From an uncultured Eubacterium sp. (GTDB lineage Bacteria > Bacillota > Clostridia > Lachnospirales > Lachnospiraceae): 64,000 nt of DNA. Shown here in pieces: positions 6,920 through 15,734 of this stretch; the first letter of the stretch is position 1, and the number at the start of each line of letters is the position of its first letter. The notes below the pieces were generated by a model, which saw only the letters and a list, made by a program, of their open reading frames with translations, was not told the DNA's origin and made no database searches. Location of the stretch: assembly GCA_934338065.1 (NCBI GenBank), contig CAKRGX010000001.1:62001-126000 (forward strand). The letters are read 5' to 3'. Both the position numbers and the translations under genes were made by a program.

Positions 6920-8585
6920 TCCAGTCATTCTCCTTGATTTCTTTTCTGCGGATCTTACCACTTATCGTTTTTGGCAGTTCTTTTGTAAAGTCAAGTATTT
7001 TCGGCCATTTATAAGAAGCTATATTCTTTTTAAGAGCTTTCATAATGTCATTCCTAAGTTTGTCGGTTCCCTCCTGCTCGTCAACCAGAACGATACTTGC
7101 CTTAATTGCCTGTCCACGGATTGGATCCGGTACAGGCGTTACTGCACACTCAAGAACATACGGAAGTTTCATTATCTCATTTTCAATTTCAAATGGACCG
7201 ATACGATAACCACTGGATTTGATCACATCATCCGTACGTCCAACATACCATAAGAACCCATCTTCATCACAATACGCCGTATCACCTGTATGATAATAAC
7301 CGTCATGCCATGCCTCCTGGGTCTTCTCTTCGTCCCCATAATATTCCATGAACAGCCCGTTAGGAATATTATCTTCTGTGCCGATCACGATTTCTCCCAC
7401 TTCCTCTGTATCAGCGATCGTTCCATCCGGACGCATGATCTTAACATCATACTGCGGACTTGGTTTTCCCATAGATCCCGGCTTAGGCGTTGTTCCGACG
7501 AGATTTCCTATCGTAAGCGTGGTTTCTGTCTGCCCAAATCCTTCCATCAAGGTAAGACCGGTCTTCGCCTTAAACTTTTCGAGAATTTCCGGGTTCAATG
7601 CTTCTCCTGCGGTTGTTACATTCTGCAGGGATGACAGATCATAACGGTCTAATTTCATATGAACCATAACCCGATATACCGTTGGCGGTGCACAAAATGT
7701 AGTAATCTTATACTTTTCAATCATGCGCAGAATTTCTTTTGCATCAAAGTCATCAAAATCATACGTAAAAATCGTTGCTTCGCAGAGCCACTGTCCGTAG
7801 ATTTTTCCCCACAAAGCTTTTCCCCATCCGGTGTCCGATATAGCAAAATGAATCCCTTCCGGGTCAACCTGATGCCAGTATCTGGCAGTAATATAATGTC
7901 CTAACGGATATTTAAAGTTATGCGTTGTAATCTTCGGATAAGAAGTCGTGCCCGAAGTAAAAAACATAATAGACGGATCACTTCCACTTATCGCACCTTC
8001 TCCTCGTGGTCTGCGGAAATGGCTGGAAAAATACTTTACTTCTTTATTAAAACTTCTCCATCCCTTACGACTGGCACCAACCATGATCTTTACTTTCAAA
8101 TCATGATAGCTGCGGCATGCCTTATCAACCTCACGTGATACCTGGCCATCTGCCGTACATAAAATAGCATCAACATTTCCTGCTTTAAATCGATAGTCAA
8201 AATCGGATTTCAAAAGAAGATTCGTTGCCGGTATCGCCACCGCACCAATCTTATGAAGAGCTAAAATAGCAAACCAGAACTGGTAGTGTCTCTTAAGTAC
8301 AAGCATGACACGATCACCTTTCTTAATTCCAAGAAAAGAAAGATAGTTAGCTACTTTAGAAGAATATCGGGACATATCATAAAAAGTAAAAGAACGCTCT
8401 TTACCATCTTTGGAAATATGGATCATGGCAACTTTGTCCGGATCCTTCTTTGCCATCTGATCTACTACATCATAAGCAAAGTTAAAGTTTTCATCATTCA
8501 TAAACTCAATATGCTGCAGATAACCATTTTCGTCTTCCTCAACCTGAATAAATGGTGCTGCAATATCTGTTTTTTTCAATGCCAT
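6897..8585 (-). CDS. AMP-dependent acyl-CoA synthetase (medium-chain/ACSM-like)
   Basis: This ANL-superfamily adenylating enzyme has 562 aa. It activates a carboxylate as acyl-AMP and transfers it to CoA or a carrier. The phosphate-binding loop FFTSGTTSYPK lies at 208-218, GFGQTETT near 365, and the hinge YHTGD and GRTDDVIKSSGYRIGP near 455-490. The catalytic lysine in KTISGKIRRKEI is near the C-terminus. The substrate cannot be read from sequence; similarity is closest to medium-chain or aryl acyl-CoA ligases. The gene starts the operon, with a SigA promoter at 8678-8706, and its end overlaps fabF. The pairing implies that an activated acyl group feeds the condensing enzyme (inference). Confidence 0.88.
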   Translation of the reverse strand: MALKKTDIAAPFIQVEEDENGYLQHIEFMNDENFNFAYDVVDQMAKKDPDKVAMIHISKDGKERSFTFYDMSRYSSKVANYLSFLGIKKGDRVMLVLKRHYQFWFAILALHKIGAVAIPATNLLLKSDFDYRFKAGNVDAILCTADGQVSREVDKACRSYHDLKVKIMVGASRKGWRSFNKEVKYFSSHFRRPRGEGAISGSDPSIMFFTSGTTSYPKITTHNFKYPLGHYITARYWHQVDPEGIHFAISDTGWGKALWGKIYGQWLCEATIFTYDFDDFDAKEILRMIEKYKITTFCAPPTVYRVMVHMKLDRYDLSSLQNVTTAGEALNPEILEKFKAKTGLTLMEGFGQTETTLTIGNLVGTTPKPGSMGKPSPQYDVKIMRPDGTIADTEEVGEIVIGTEDNIPNGLFMEYYGDEEKTQEAWHDGYYHTGDTAYCDEDGFLWYVGRTDDVIKSSGYRIGPFEIENEIMKLPYVLECAVTPVPDPIRGQAIKASIVLVDEQEGTDKLRNDIMKALKKNIASYKWPKILDFTKELPKTISGKIRRKEIKENDWNEDENIE

Positions 8586-8677
8586 ATCAGTTATACATCC
8601 TTTCCTGCAAATATTCCTATATAAATGTGTTTCTTTTTATTTACTCACGTAGTTTTAAAAACCACATATTATTGTAA

Positions 8678-8706
8678 AGATTACATCAAAGGTTTCGGAA
8701 TGTCAA
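8678..8706 (-). promoter_or_regulatory. SigA-type promoter of the acyl-CoA synthetase-fabF operon
   Basis: The minus strand reads TTGACA (8706-8701), a 17-bp spacer, then TAATCT (8683-8678). It gives a leader of about 85 bases. Confidence 0.75.
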
Positions 8707-8776
8707 GCAAAAACCTTTAAAAATGGGATTAATCCGCTTATTTTATGTCATTTTTTCGATTTCCAAAAGTTTCAGT

Positions 8777-8805
8777 TTGAATTTCTTCCTATTATATGAT
8801 AGAAT
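8777..8805 (+). promoter_or_regulatory. SigA-type promoter of nfnAB
   Basis: TTGAAT (8777-8782), a 17-bp spacer, then TAGAAT (8800-8805). Transcription would begin near 8812, leaving a leader of about 108 bases that contains a perfect hairpin. Confidence 0.65.
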
Positions 8806-8826
8806 TGGTGTGCTATGTATGTGGAC

Positions 8827-8854
8827 CATTTAGTGGATAGTGGGCCACTAAATG
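8827..8854 (+). promoter_or_regulatory. Perfect 10-bp hairpin or operator in the nfnA leader
   Basis: CATTTAGTGG (8827-8836) and CCACTAAATG (8845-8854) are exact inverted repeats separated by 8 bases. No U-tract follows, so it is not a terminator. It sits just downstream of the predicted transcription start, where either a DNA-binding repressor or an RNA structure could act. The half-sites do not match the Rex consensus. Confidence 0.55.
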
Positions 8855-8919
8855 ACTACAAATTTATGTGTACATGATTACTGACAATTGTAGCGTGTAC
8901 GGAATGGAGGATTTTTAAC

Positions 8920-9762
8920 ATGTTCAAAATTGTTGAGAAAAAGTCCCTGAATCCTACCGTCAGCAAGATGGTGATTGAGGCGCCTTTGATTGCAAAAAAA
9001 GCAGAACCAGGACAGTTTATCATCTTCCGCGCAAAAGAGGATAGTGAACGAATTCCTTTGACCATCGCGGATTTTGATCGCGAAAACGGAACCGTTACCA
9101 TCATTTATCAGATCGTTGGTGCCGGTACGATGGAGCTTGACAGCCTGAATAAGGGCGAATATATTCACGACTTCGTTGGACCACTTGGTGTTCCTACTCA
9201 TACGGATGGTCTGAAAAAAGTAGCTGTTGTTGGCGGTGGCGTTGGTTGTGCGATTGCCTATCCTGTTACGAAAAAGCTTCATGAAATGGGCGCTGAAGTT
9301 CACGCTATTGTTGGTTTCCGTAACCAGGATCTGGTTATTTTGGAAGATGAATTTAAAGCTGCCAGTGATAAATTAGTTATGATGACAGATGATGGCAGTT
9401 ACGGCGAAAAAGGTCTGGTAACCGATGCCCTTGAAAAGCTTATTCAGGATGGAAATGAATACGATGAAGTTATCGCTATCGGACCATTGATCATGATGAA
9501 ATTTGTCTGCCTGACAACAAAAAAATACGATATCAAAACAGTTGTCAGCATGAACCCGATTATGATTGACGGAACCGGCATGTGCGGTGGCTGCCGGCTT
9601 ACCGTTGGCGGTGAAACAAAATTTGCCTGCGTAGATGGACCGGACTTTGATGGTCATCTTGTTGATTTTGATGAGGCAATGCATCGTGGTACTATGTATA
9701 AGGAATTTGAAACACATGCCCGTGAAGAATCCTGTAACTTGCTTAAGAAGGAGGTCAAATAA
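8920..9762 (+). CDS. nfnA: NfnA, ferredoxin:NADP+ transhydrogenase small subunit
   Basis: The 280-aa FAD- and [2Fe-2S]-containing subunit belongs to NfnAB. That enzyme couples reduction of NADP+ to ferredoxin and NADH by flavin-based electron bifurcation in anaerobes. A ferredoxin-NADP-reductase fold is evident: RIPLTIAD for FAD binding at 44-51, and VGGGVGCA for the nucleotide at 104-111. The cluster ligands appear as Cys222, Cys225 and Cys237 (MCGGC...FACVDGP), with an aspartate just ahead (D217). That matches the family's unusual Asp plus three Cys ligation. It lies two bases before nfnB. It has its own promoter and a hairpin in the leader. Older annotations call this family sulfide dehydrogenase or glutamate-synthase-associated subunit. 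Confidence 0.92.
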   Translation: MFKIVEKKSLNPTVSKMVIEAPLIAKKAEPGQFIIFRAKEDSERIPLTIADFDRENGTVTIIYQIVGAGTMELDSLNKGEYIHDFVGPLGVPTHTDGLKKVAVVGGGVGCAIAYPVTKKLHEMGAEVHAIVGFRNQDLVILEDEFKAASDKLVMMTDDGSYGEKGLVTDALEKLIQDGNEYDEVIAIGPLIMMKFVCLTTKKYDIKTVVSMNPIMIDGTGMCGGCRLTVGGETKFACVDGPDFDGHLVDFDEAMHRGTMYKEFETHAREESCNLLKKEVK

Positions 9763-9764
9763 TC

Positions 9765-11159
9765 ATGGCAGAGAGAAATATGGATATGAATAAATGTCCG
9801 ATGCCTGTTCAGGACCCGGATGTAAGAAATAAGAATTTTGACGAAGTAGCCCTTGGCTACACTTATGAGATGGCAGTGAATGAGGCTCGCCGCTGTCTAA
9901 ATTGTCCAAAAAAACCGTGTGTCAGCGCCTGTCCGGTACAAATCAATATTCCGGCTTTTATTGAGCGTGTTGCTAATGAAGATATGGACGGAGCTTTTGA
10001 TATCCTATCCAAGTCTACCTCCCTTCCTGCCGTATGTGGACGCGTCTGCCCGCAGGAAACACAATGTGAGGGCAAATGTGTACGCGGCATTAAAGGCGAG
10101 CCGGTTGCAATCGGACGTCTGGAGCGTTTTGTTGCCGACTATCATAGAGAGCATTGTACTGATACCCCATCCATGCCGGAACAAAATGGACACAAGGTTG
10201 CTGTTATCGGTGCCGGTCCAAGTGGTCTTACGGTTGCCGGGGATCTTGCAAAGATGGGCTATAAAGTCACTATTTTTGAAGCTCTTCACCTGGCTGGTGG
10301 TGTTCTTGTTTATGGTATCCCTGAATTTCGTCTGCCAAAGGCGATCGTCCAGAAAGAAATCGATAATCTAAAGGCAATTGGTGTCGATATCGAAACTAAT
10401 ATGGTAATCGGAAAAGTTCTTACGATTGATGAAATCTTTGAAATGGGAAATGAAGCGATTTTTATCGGTTCCGGAGCAGGACTTCCTCGTTTTATGAACA
10501 TTCCTGGCGAAAGCCTGAAAGGTGTTTATTCAGCAAATGAATTCCTGACCCGTATCAACCTGATGAAAGCATATAAAGAGGGAAGCAAAACTCCGATCCA
10601 GCATGCAAAGAAAGTTGCTGTTGTCGGCGGTGGTAACGTAGCAATGGATGCTGCCCGCAGTGCCAAACGTCTTGGTGCCGAGGAAGTGTATATCGTTTAC
10701 CGCCGTGGCATGGAAGAACTTCCTGCCCGTAAGGAAGAGGTAGAACATGCAGAAGAAGAAGGTATTATCTTCAAAACACTGAATAATCCTGTTGAGATTC
10801 TTGGCAATGACGAAGGCATGGTATGCGGAATGAAGTGTATTGAGATGGAACTTGGTGAACCGGATGAAAGCGGCCGCCGTCGTCCTGTCGAGAAAACCGG
10901 AAGTGAATTTGTTCTTGATGTTGACAGTGTTATCATGTCGATCGGTACAAGTCCAAATCCACTTATTCGTTCTACTACTCCCGGTCTGGAAGCAAATAAA
11001 TGGGGCTGCCTGGTTACAAAAGACGATTCCGGTCTTACTACCCGTGATGGTGTATATGCTGGTGGAGATGCGGTAACAGGTGCAGCAACAGTTATTCTCG
11101 CAATGGGTGCAGGAAAAGAGGCAGCAAAGGCAATTGATGAAAAATTATCGGGAAAGTAA
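9765..11159 (+). CDS. nfnB: NfnB, NADPH-binding large subunit (GltD/GltA-like)
   Basis: The 464-aa subunit carries two [4Fe-4S] clusters, from CLNC...PCVSACP (Cys44, 47, 52, 56) and CGRVC...CEGKC (Cys91, 95, 101, 105). It has an FAD site at GAGPSGL (149-155) and a second dinucleotide site at VVGGGNVAMDAAR near 287-299. This architecture is shared with the glutamate synthase small subunit. Pairing with nfnA, and the absence of a glutamate synthase large subunit nearby, favour the transhydrogenase role. The enzyme would balance NADH, NADPH and ferredoxin pools during fermentation. A shared bidirectional terminator follows. The start ATG is four bases into a new frame after the nfnA stop and is preceded by GAGG. 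Confidence 0.92.
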   Translation: MAERNMDMNKCPMPVQDPDVRNKNFDEVALGYTYEMAVNEARRCLNCPKKPCVSACPVQINIPAFIERVANEDMDGAFDILSKSTSLPAVCGRVCPQETQCEGKCVRGIKGEPVAIGRLERFVADYHREHCTDTPSMPEQNGHKVAVIGAGPSGLTVAGDLAKMGYKVTIFEALHLAGGVLVYGIPEFRLPKAIVQKEIDNLKAIGVDIETNMVIGKVLTIDEIFEMGNEAIFIGSGAGLPRFMNIPGESLKGVYSANEFLTRINLMKAYKEGSKTPIQHAKKVAVVGGGNVAMDAARSAKRLGAEEVYIVYRRGMEELPARKEEVEHAEEEGIIFKTLNNPVEILGNDEGMVCGMKCIEMELGEPDESGRRRPVEKTGSEFVLDVDSVIMSIGTSPNPLIRSTTPGLEANKWGCLVTKDDSGLTTRDGVYAGGDAVTGAATVILAMGAGKEAAKAIDEKLSGK

Positions 11160-11187
11160 TTTTTGCCCCCAGCACCACAATGTAACT

Positions 11188-11217
11188 AAAAAAGCGGCAG
11201 TTTCGCCGCTTTTTTTT
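11188..11217. terminator. Bidirectional terminator between nfnB and the polysaccharide deacetylase
   Basis: An A-tract, a GCGGC/GCCGC stem (11194-11198 with 11205-11209) and a T8 tract form a hairpin with U-rich tails on both strands. It serves the convergent nfnB (plus) and deacetylase (minus) genes. The latter's stop codon is inside its right edge. Confidence 0.9.
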
Positions 11218-12175
11218 AATTATTTAACTGTGCATGATGAACTTCTGTCGTACTTGCCGTCATTGGCAGGAACTGATATCCCTTTTGTTTTCCATATCGT
11301 ATGACACGCTCTAACGCCTGAATGGTCTTATTATTATTGGCAAAATCATGCATGAGTACAACATTCGGATGCCTGGATGTAATACCACTAATAACATTGC
11401 GATATACACCATCGGCTGTCTTGACTCCACCGGCGTCTCCCGATGATACATTCCAATCCATATAATGGAATCCCCATTTTCCTATCTTCTTAGTCAATCG
11501 TGTCATGATACCTTTACTGTAATGACGGCTGACCGCATTGGAACTTCCACCCGGAAAACGTGTAATGGTACACCATACACCAAACTTGTCATAAAACAAT
11601 TTCTGCAGCTTTGTTACGTTTTTATAGTATGTATGATCGGATTGATAGATCTTGTCGTATTTATGTTGATATCCATGAATGGCAAGTGTGTGTCCTTCCC
11701 GGATCACTTGCTTTGTCAGATCATAGTCCGCCTTAGCTGGCTTTAGTTCAAAAAAGGTTGCTTTCACACCATTTCTTTTTAAGATATTTAAAATCTTTGG
11801 CGTTGATGAACGACTGGGACCATCGTCAAATGTCAGATAGATAACTTTTTTTATGTTCTTTTTTACCGTAAGCTGACATTCATATGATTTTCCCAGTGCG
11901 GTCCCGGTAATCACTGCTGTTCCTTTTTTCTTCGCTTTCACAATACCTTTCCGCGAAACCGATGCAACTGCCCGATTCGAAGAGCTCCATGTATATGAGG
12001 ATGCTTTCTGTCCATCCGTAAATTGCATTGGCAGCCGTTCCCCTGCCATCATCGTAAACTCCGGATAGGCAAGCCCCTTAACTTTTGCCTGAGATTCTAC
12101 CGGCTGCATCAACATAGGAAATACCCCCAGTAACATACCACATAATAATACCAATACCCTGCCTGTTTTTTTCAT
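11216..12175 (-). CDS. Secreted polysaccharide deacetylase with an Ig-like (Big_2) domain
   Basis: The 319-aa exported protein has three parts. A signal peptide (residues 1 to about 30) comes first. A bacterial Ig-like Big_2 domain (about 35-105) follows, recognisable by YTWSSSNRAVASVSRKGIVKA. A NodB-type carbohydrate esterase 4 domain (about 110-310) ends the protein. The catalytic Asp pair is in LTFDDGPS, the metal HxxxH-like site in HTLAIHGYQHKYD, and RFPGG is present. Such enzymes deacetylate peptidoglycan or other N-acetylated glycans outside the cell. ATG 12175 is chosen because it starts the signal peptide; longer readings would only add sequence from the rsmI gene. The rsmI stop is two bases upstream, so it ends that operon. 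Confidence 0.9.
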   Translation of the reverse strand: MKKTGRVLVLLCGMLLGVFPMLMQPVESQAKVKGLAYPEFTMMAGERLPMQFTDGQKASSYTWSSSNRAVASVSRKGIVKAKKKGTAVITGTALGKSYECQLTVKKNIKKVIYLTFDDGPSRSSTPKILNILKRNGVKATFFELKPAKADYDLTKQVIREGHTLAIHGYQHKYDKIYQSDHTYYKNVTKLQKLFYDKFGVWCTITRFPGGSSNAVSRHYSKGIMTRLTKKIGKWGFHYMDWNVSSGDAGGVKTADGVYRNVISGITSRHPNVVLMHDFANNNKTIQALERVIRYGKQKGYQFLPMTASTTEVHHAQLNN

Positions 12176-12177
12176 CT

Positions 12178-13032
12178 CTAATTTCCCCCCTTTTCCAGTA
12201 AAGCAGCGTATACATCTCTTTTTGATATTCCTCTGTCTTTTGCCACTGCTTTCATTGCCTCTTTTTTGGTCAATCCCTGACTGGCATATAATTCCATATG
12301 CCTCTCCAGTGACATCTCCTGCCACTGTTGCTGCTCCTTCTTTTCAAGTTCTTCCGCATCAGCTCCTTCTACCACAAGAACAAATTCACCCTTTGGTTCT
12401 TCTTTATCATAATAAGAAACTGCCTCACCCATTGTCATATGCATGGCATCTTCATATTTTTTGGTTAATTCTTTACAAATGGTAATGTTCCGGTTTTCAC
12501 CAGTTATCTCTAAAAAAGCTGACAATGTTTTTTTCAGACGATGAGGCGCTTCATAAAAAATCGTCGTACATGTAGTTGCCGCAAGGCGTTCCATCACTTG
12601 TTTTTTTTCTTTTTTGTCCATAGGCAAAAAACCTTCAAAAGTAAACCGCCTAGCTTTCATTCCTGATAAAGTAAGTGCCGTAATAACGGCCGATGCCCCC
12701 GGAAGTGAACTTACCTCTATACCAGCTTCATAGCATGCCTTCACAAGATCTTCACCCGGATCAGATATTGCGGGTGTTCCGGCATCTGTAACAAGCGCTA
12801 TCGTTTCTCCCGCCAACATACGTCCGATAAGCAGAGGCGTCTTCTCCCTTTTATTATGTTCATGATAACTAATCAGTGGTGTTTTGATCTCATAATGATT
12901 TAATAATTTAATGCTCTGCCGTGTATCCTCTGCCGCTATTACATCTACCTCCCGCAATACACGCAGCACACGCAATGTTACATCCTCCAGATTGCCAATC
13001 GGAGTAGCACACAAATATAACATTCCTGCCAT
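12178..13032 (-). CDS. rsmI: 16S rRNA (cytidine-1402-2'-O)-methyltransferase
   Basis: RsmI methylates the ribose of C1402 in the decoding centre of 16S rRNA using S-adenosylmethionine. The protein has 284 aa, the usual length. It shows the SAM-dependent tetrapyrrole-methylase-like fold: LYLCATPIGNLED near the N-terminus, AEDTRQS, VTDAGTPAISDPG and SLPGASA. A small C-terminal helix-turn-helix-like part (LTKKEAMKAVAKDRG) completes it. It follows trmN in a conserved cluster that in Bacillus subtilis includes yaaR-holB-yaaT-yabB-yabC. Confidence 0.95.
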   Translation of the reverse strand: MAGMLYLCATPIGNLEDVTLRVLRVLREVDVIAAEDTRQSIKLLNHYEIKTPLISYHEHNKREKTPLLIGRMLAGETIALVTDAGTPAISDPGEDLVKACYEAGIEVSSLPGASAVITALTLSGMKARRFTFEGFLPMDKKEKKQVMERLAATTCTTIFYEAPHRLKKTLSAFLEITGENRNITICKELTKKYEDAMHMTMGEAVSYYDKEEPKGEFVLVVEGADAEELEKKEQQQWQEMSLERHMELYASQGLTKKEAMKAVAKDRGISKRDVYAALLEKGGN

Positions 13033-13050
13033 AACTCTTCCCCTTTCTGA

Positions 13051-13800
13051 TCATCCATAATACCATTTTTTAAGTTCCTCTGTATACACATCAGGTTCCT
13101 GATAAACAATCAGTGGCGGTTCAACTTTCATACGTGAACGTCCTCCGCGTACGCCTTCAATCAAAACCATATTAGGCTCTTTATCCACATAGGGATAAAC
13201 AAGGCGCATACGTTTCGGCTCTAACCGGCATACCACCATCTCATGGATAAGTTCTGCAAGCCGGAACGGCCGGTGAACCATATAGAAATGACCTCCGGGT
13301 TTTAATAGCCTTGCAGACTGCTCCACTACGTCTCGCAATGTACAGGCAATTTCGTGCCGTGCAAGTGCTTTGTGAACTGCCCCGCTGACCAATCCATGAG
13401 AATGATTCAGGTAAGGGGGATTACATGTGACAACATCAAAGGAAGCGGCCCCAAAAAGGGAAACGGCTTCCTTGACATCACCCTGTAAAATCTTTATTTT
13501 ATGCTCTAACTGGTTAAATCTTACACTTCTCTCTGCCATCCCGGCTACATCCTCTTGAAGTTCCAGACCAAAGAAGACTTCACCTTGTGTTTTGGCGGAT
13601 AACAGCAAGGGAATAATACCATTACCGCAGCACAGATCCAGACACCTCTGCCCCTCTGTCGCTGTTGCAAACGAGGATAAAAGAACCGCATCCATACCAA
13701 AGCAAAACCAGGAAGGGTTCTGGATGATCTGCAGACCATCACGCTGCAAATCATCCAGGCGCTCCCCTTCTCTAAGGAATTCCTCCTGTTGCTTACTCAT
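13051..13800 (-). CDS. trmN: tRNA1(Val) (adenine-37-N6)-methyltransferase-like protein
   Basis: This 249-aa class I SAM-dependent methyltransferase of the TrmN6/YabB group has a glycine-rich motif I DLCCGNG (55-61) and the N6-adenine signature NPPY (127-130). Its position between ricT and rsmI matches the Firmicute yabB locus. The exact tRNA substrate is inferred from the Escherichia coli homologue, so it should be read as a tRNA or rRNA adenine methyltransferase. The start codon overlaps the ricT stop by 8 bases, consistent with coupled translation. Confidence 0.88.
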   Translation of the reverse strand: MSKQQEEFLREGERLDDLQRDGLQIIQNPSWFCFGMDAVLLSSFATATEGQRCLDLCCGNGIIPLLLSAKTQGEVFFGLELQEDVAGMAERSVRFNQLEHKIKILQGDVKEAVSLFGAASFDVVTCNPPYLNHSHGLVSGAVHKALARHEIACTLRDVVEQSARLLKPGGHFYMVHRPFRLAELIHEMVVCRLEPKRMRLVYPYVDKEPNMVLIEGVRGGRSRMKVEPPLIVYQEPDVYTEELKKWYYG

Positions 13801-14710
13801 TTAGTTTTGACTTCCCTTCCTTCCTTTCCATTGCTTCAAGTTTTTTCAACTCTTTGTCGTGTTTGTCTTTATCTTTATTCTTTCCCTTTGTTTTATTTAC
13901 CTTAAACTTCAATTCAGCCACATCATAATCTCTGACTTCTTTTTCATCATTTTCCAAGGCAACGACAACCTTTACACGTTGTTTCAATACACTTACACTC
14001 TGTACTTCTCCGCGAAGCCCCTCCGGTGTTTTTACATGGCTTCCTACATTTGGTAAATGACTATTCAGCTCTTCGTACGCCTCTTCCTCATTTTTCAGGC
14101 AGCACATCAGACGCCCACATACACCGGAAATCTTTGTCGGGTTTAAGGAAAGATTCTGCTCTTTTGCCATCTTGATCGATACCGGTGCAAACTCCGACAA
14201 ATAACTGTGACAACACAAGGAACGTCCACAAATACCTATTCCGCCGCAGATCTTTGTCTCATCACGGACACCAATCTGACGTAACTCGATACGAGTCCGA
14301 AAAACGCTTGCCAGATCTTTAACCAATTCGCGAAAATCAATGCGGCCATCTGCCGTAAAATAAAATAATAGTTTATTTTTATCAAATGTATATTCTGCTG
14401 CGATCAGCTTCATCTCTAAACCATGCTTAGCTATCTTTTCAAGACAAATCTTAAATGCGTCTTTCTCTTTTGCTCTATTATTTAACTCTGTCTCTTCATC
14501 CTGTGGTGTTGCTACACGGATGATCGGCTTAAGTGGTGCTACAATTCTTTCTTCCGCCATTTCTCTATTGCCGAGTACAACCGTTCCGTATTCAACCCCT
14601 TTTGCGGTCTCTACGATCACATGTTGTCCCCGCTGTATCTGTTCGTCACCCGGGTCAAAGTAGTATACTTTCCCTGCCTGCCGAAAACTAACTCCTATAA
14701 TTATTTTCAT
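13793..14710 (-). CDS. ricT: PSP1-domain protein RicT (YaaT)
   Basis: RicT (YaaT) is part of the Ric/Y-complex that influences RNase Y-dependent mRNA processing, sporulation and competence in Bacillus. The reading from ATG 14710 gives 305 aa. The PSP1 domain spans about 55-140. It is followed by the cysteine-rich stretches CGGIGICGRSLCC (155-167) and CGRLMCC (198-204), which in the family bind iron-sulfur clusters. The C-terminus is a long lysine-rich, charged tail. ATG 14710 is preferred to ATG 14731 because GGAGGAAG precedes only the former. It lies 22 bases after holB, and its end overlaps trmN. I see no RicA or RicF gene in this window. Confidence 0.9.
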   Translation of the reverse strand: MKIIIGVSFRQAGKVYYFDPGDEQIQRGQHVIVETAKGVEYGTVVLGNREMAEERIVAPLKPIIRVATPQDEETELNNRAKEKDAFKICLEKIAKHGLEMKLIAAEYTFDKNKLLFYFTADGRIDFRELVKDLASVFRTRIELRQIGVRDETKICGGIGICGRSLCCHSYLSEFAPVSIKMAKEQNLSLNPTKISGVCGRLMCCLKNEEEAYEELNSHLPNVGSHVKTPEGLRGEVQSVSVLKQRVKVVVALENDEKEVRDYDVAELKFKVNKTKGKNKDKDKHDKELKKLEAMERKEGKSKLNE

Positions 14711-14732
14711 GTCTTCCTCCAATTTATGCATT

Positions 14733-15713
14733 TCATTTTAAAGTCAAGAACATCAGCTCCATTGTAACGTCAAAGCTGACATTTGCCTTGATGCGAATCT
14801 TAGCTTTTTCAAAAGCCTGAAGAATTTCTTCTATTTTTTCGTAACTGCGCTCGTTAGCCTCTCGTGAAATATTTGCCACTTCCTCCTGAAACAATAATGA
14901 ATTAACATTTTTTGTTGCCTTAAAAAGGAGGACATCCCGATACCAAAGCGCCATAAGATCAATATAATCACGGATTTCATCTTTTCTTGCGCCTAAATCT
15001 TTGATCACAGCGAGCATATCCGACAGTTCCATTTCTCTGACATGCCGAAGAAGTGACAGAATCTGATCTTTTCGTTCAATAAAGTCTTCCGATTTTGCAT
15101 AACGAACGGCTTTTCCCAGATTTCCCTGTGCAAAGGCAGCACTGGCTTTTGCAAGATAATCCGGGACCTGACACTGGGAAGTTAGAAAATTCTCCACTGT
15201 CGCTGTACTGAGCGGTCGAAATTCAAGTGTCAGGCAACGAGACCTTATCGTCGGAAGCAGCTCGCTGATATTGCTTGTCAGCAGGATGACTACACCATAT
15301 TCCGGCGGTTCTTCTATCGTCTTCAGCAACGCGTTCTGTGCCGCCTCGGTCATTTTCTCAGCTTCTGGTACAATATATATTTTATATGGGCTGGAAAAAG
15401 GCTTGATATCCATCGTATTACATAATTGTCCGCGTATTTCCTCAACACCCAGACTGGCTTTTTCACGCATGACCCATATCACATCCGGCTGGTTCCCAGA
15501 TTCAATCTGATGACATGATACACAATTTTTACACGGCTCAGTCCCACCTTCCGTACACTGCAACGCCGCTGCAAATGTCCGGGCCATCGTTTCCTTCCCT
15601 ACGCCTACATCTCCCTGAAAAATATAAGCATGAAATGGTTTATGTTCCTGTACTGCTGCCTGTAAATGTTCTTTTATCTGTTCATGTCCTACAATTTCTG
15701 AAAAAGAAAACAT
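14733..15713 (-). CDS. holB: DNA polymerase III delta' subunit
   Basis: HolB is a clamp-loader subunit that helps load the beta sliding clamp during replication. At 326 aa it is normal for Firmicutes. It has an AAA+ ATPase core with a Walker-A-like GDVGVGKE (35-42), zinc-binding cysteines (CTEGG...CKNCVSC) and the sensor region LLKTIEEPPEY. The C-terminal helical collar domain is less conserved. The gene is in the middle of the gmk-yaaR-holB-ricT-trmN-rsmI cluster, and this gene order supports the call. Confidence 0.95.
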   Translation of the reverse strand: MFSFSEIVGHEQIKEHLQAAVQEHKPFHAYIFQGDVGVGKETMARTFAAALQCTEGGTEPCKNCVSCHQIESGNQPDVIWVMREKASLGVEEIRGQLCNTMDIKPFSSPYKIYIVPEAEKMTEAAQNALLKTIEEPPEYGVVILLTSNISELLPTIRSRCLTLEFRPLSTATVENFLTSQCQVPDYLAKASAAFAQGNLGKAVRYAKSEDFIERKDQILSLLRHVREMELSDMLAVIKDLGARKDEIRDYIDLMALWYRDVLLFKATKNVNSLLFQEEVANISREANERSYEKIEEILQAFEKAKIRIKANVSFDVTMELMFLTLK

Positions 15714-15734
15714 TGCAACCTCCTTTTCATCTGT

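Larger units (their letters stand above)
8586..8919. other. Divergent intergenic region between the acyl-CoA synthetase and nfnA
   Basis: This 334-bp stretch holds one SigA-type promoter in each direction (minus 8678-8706, plus 8777-8805) and a 10-bp perfect hairpin in the nfnA leader (8827-8854). The acyl-CoA-synthetase leader is about 85 bases and holds no clear structure. I see no small gene here. Confidence 0.7.

Noticed and set aside
8920..11159. Glutamate synthase (GltA/GltD) reading of the two redox genes
   Set aside because: No large glutamate synthase subunit is nearby, and the small partner with the Asp plus three Cys cluster motif fits NfnA better.
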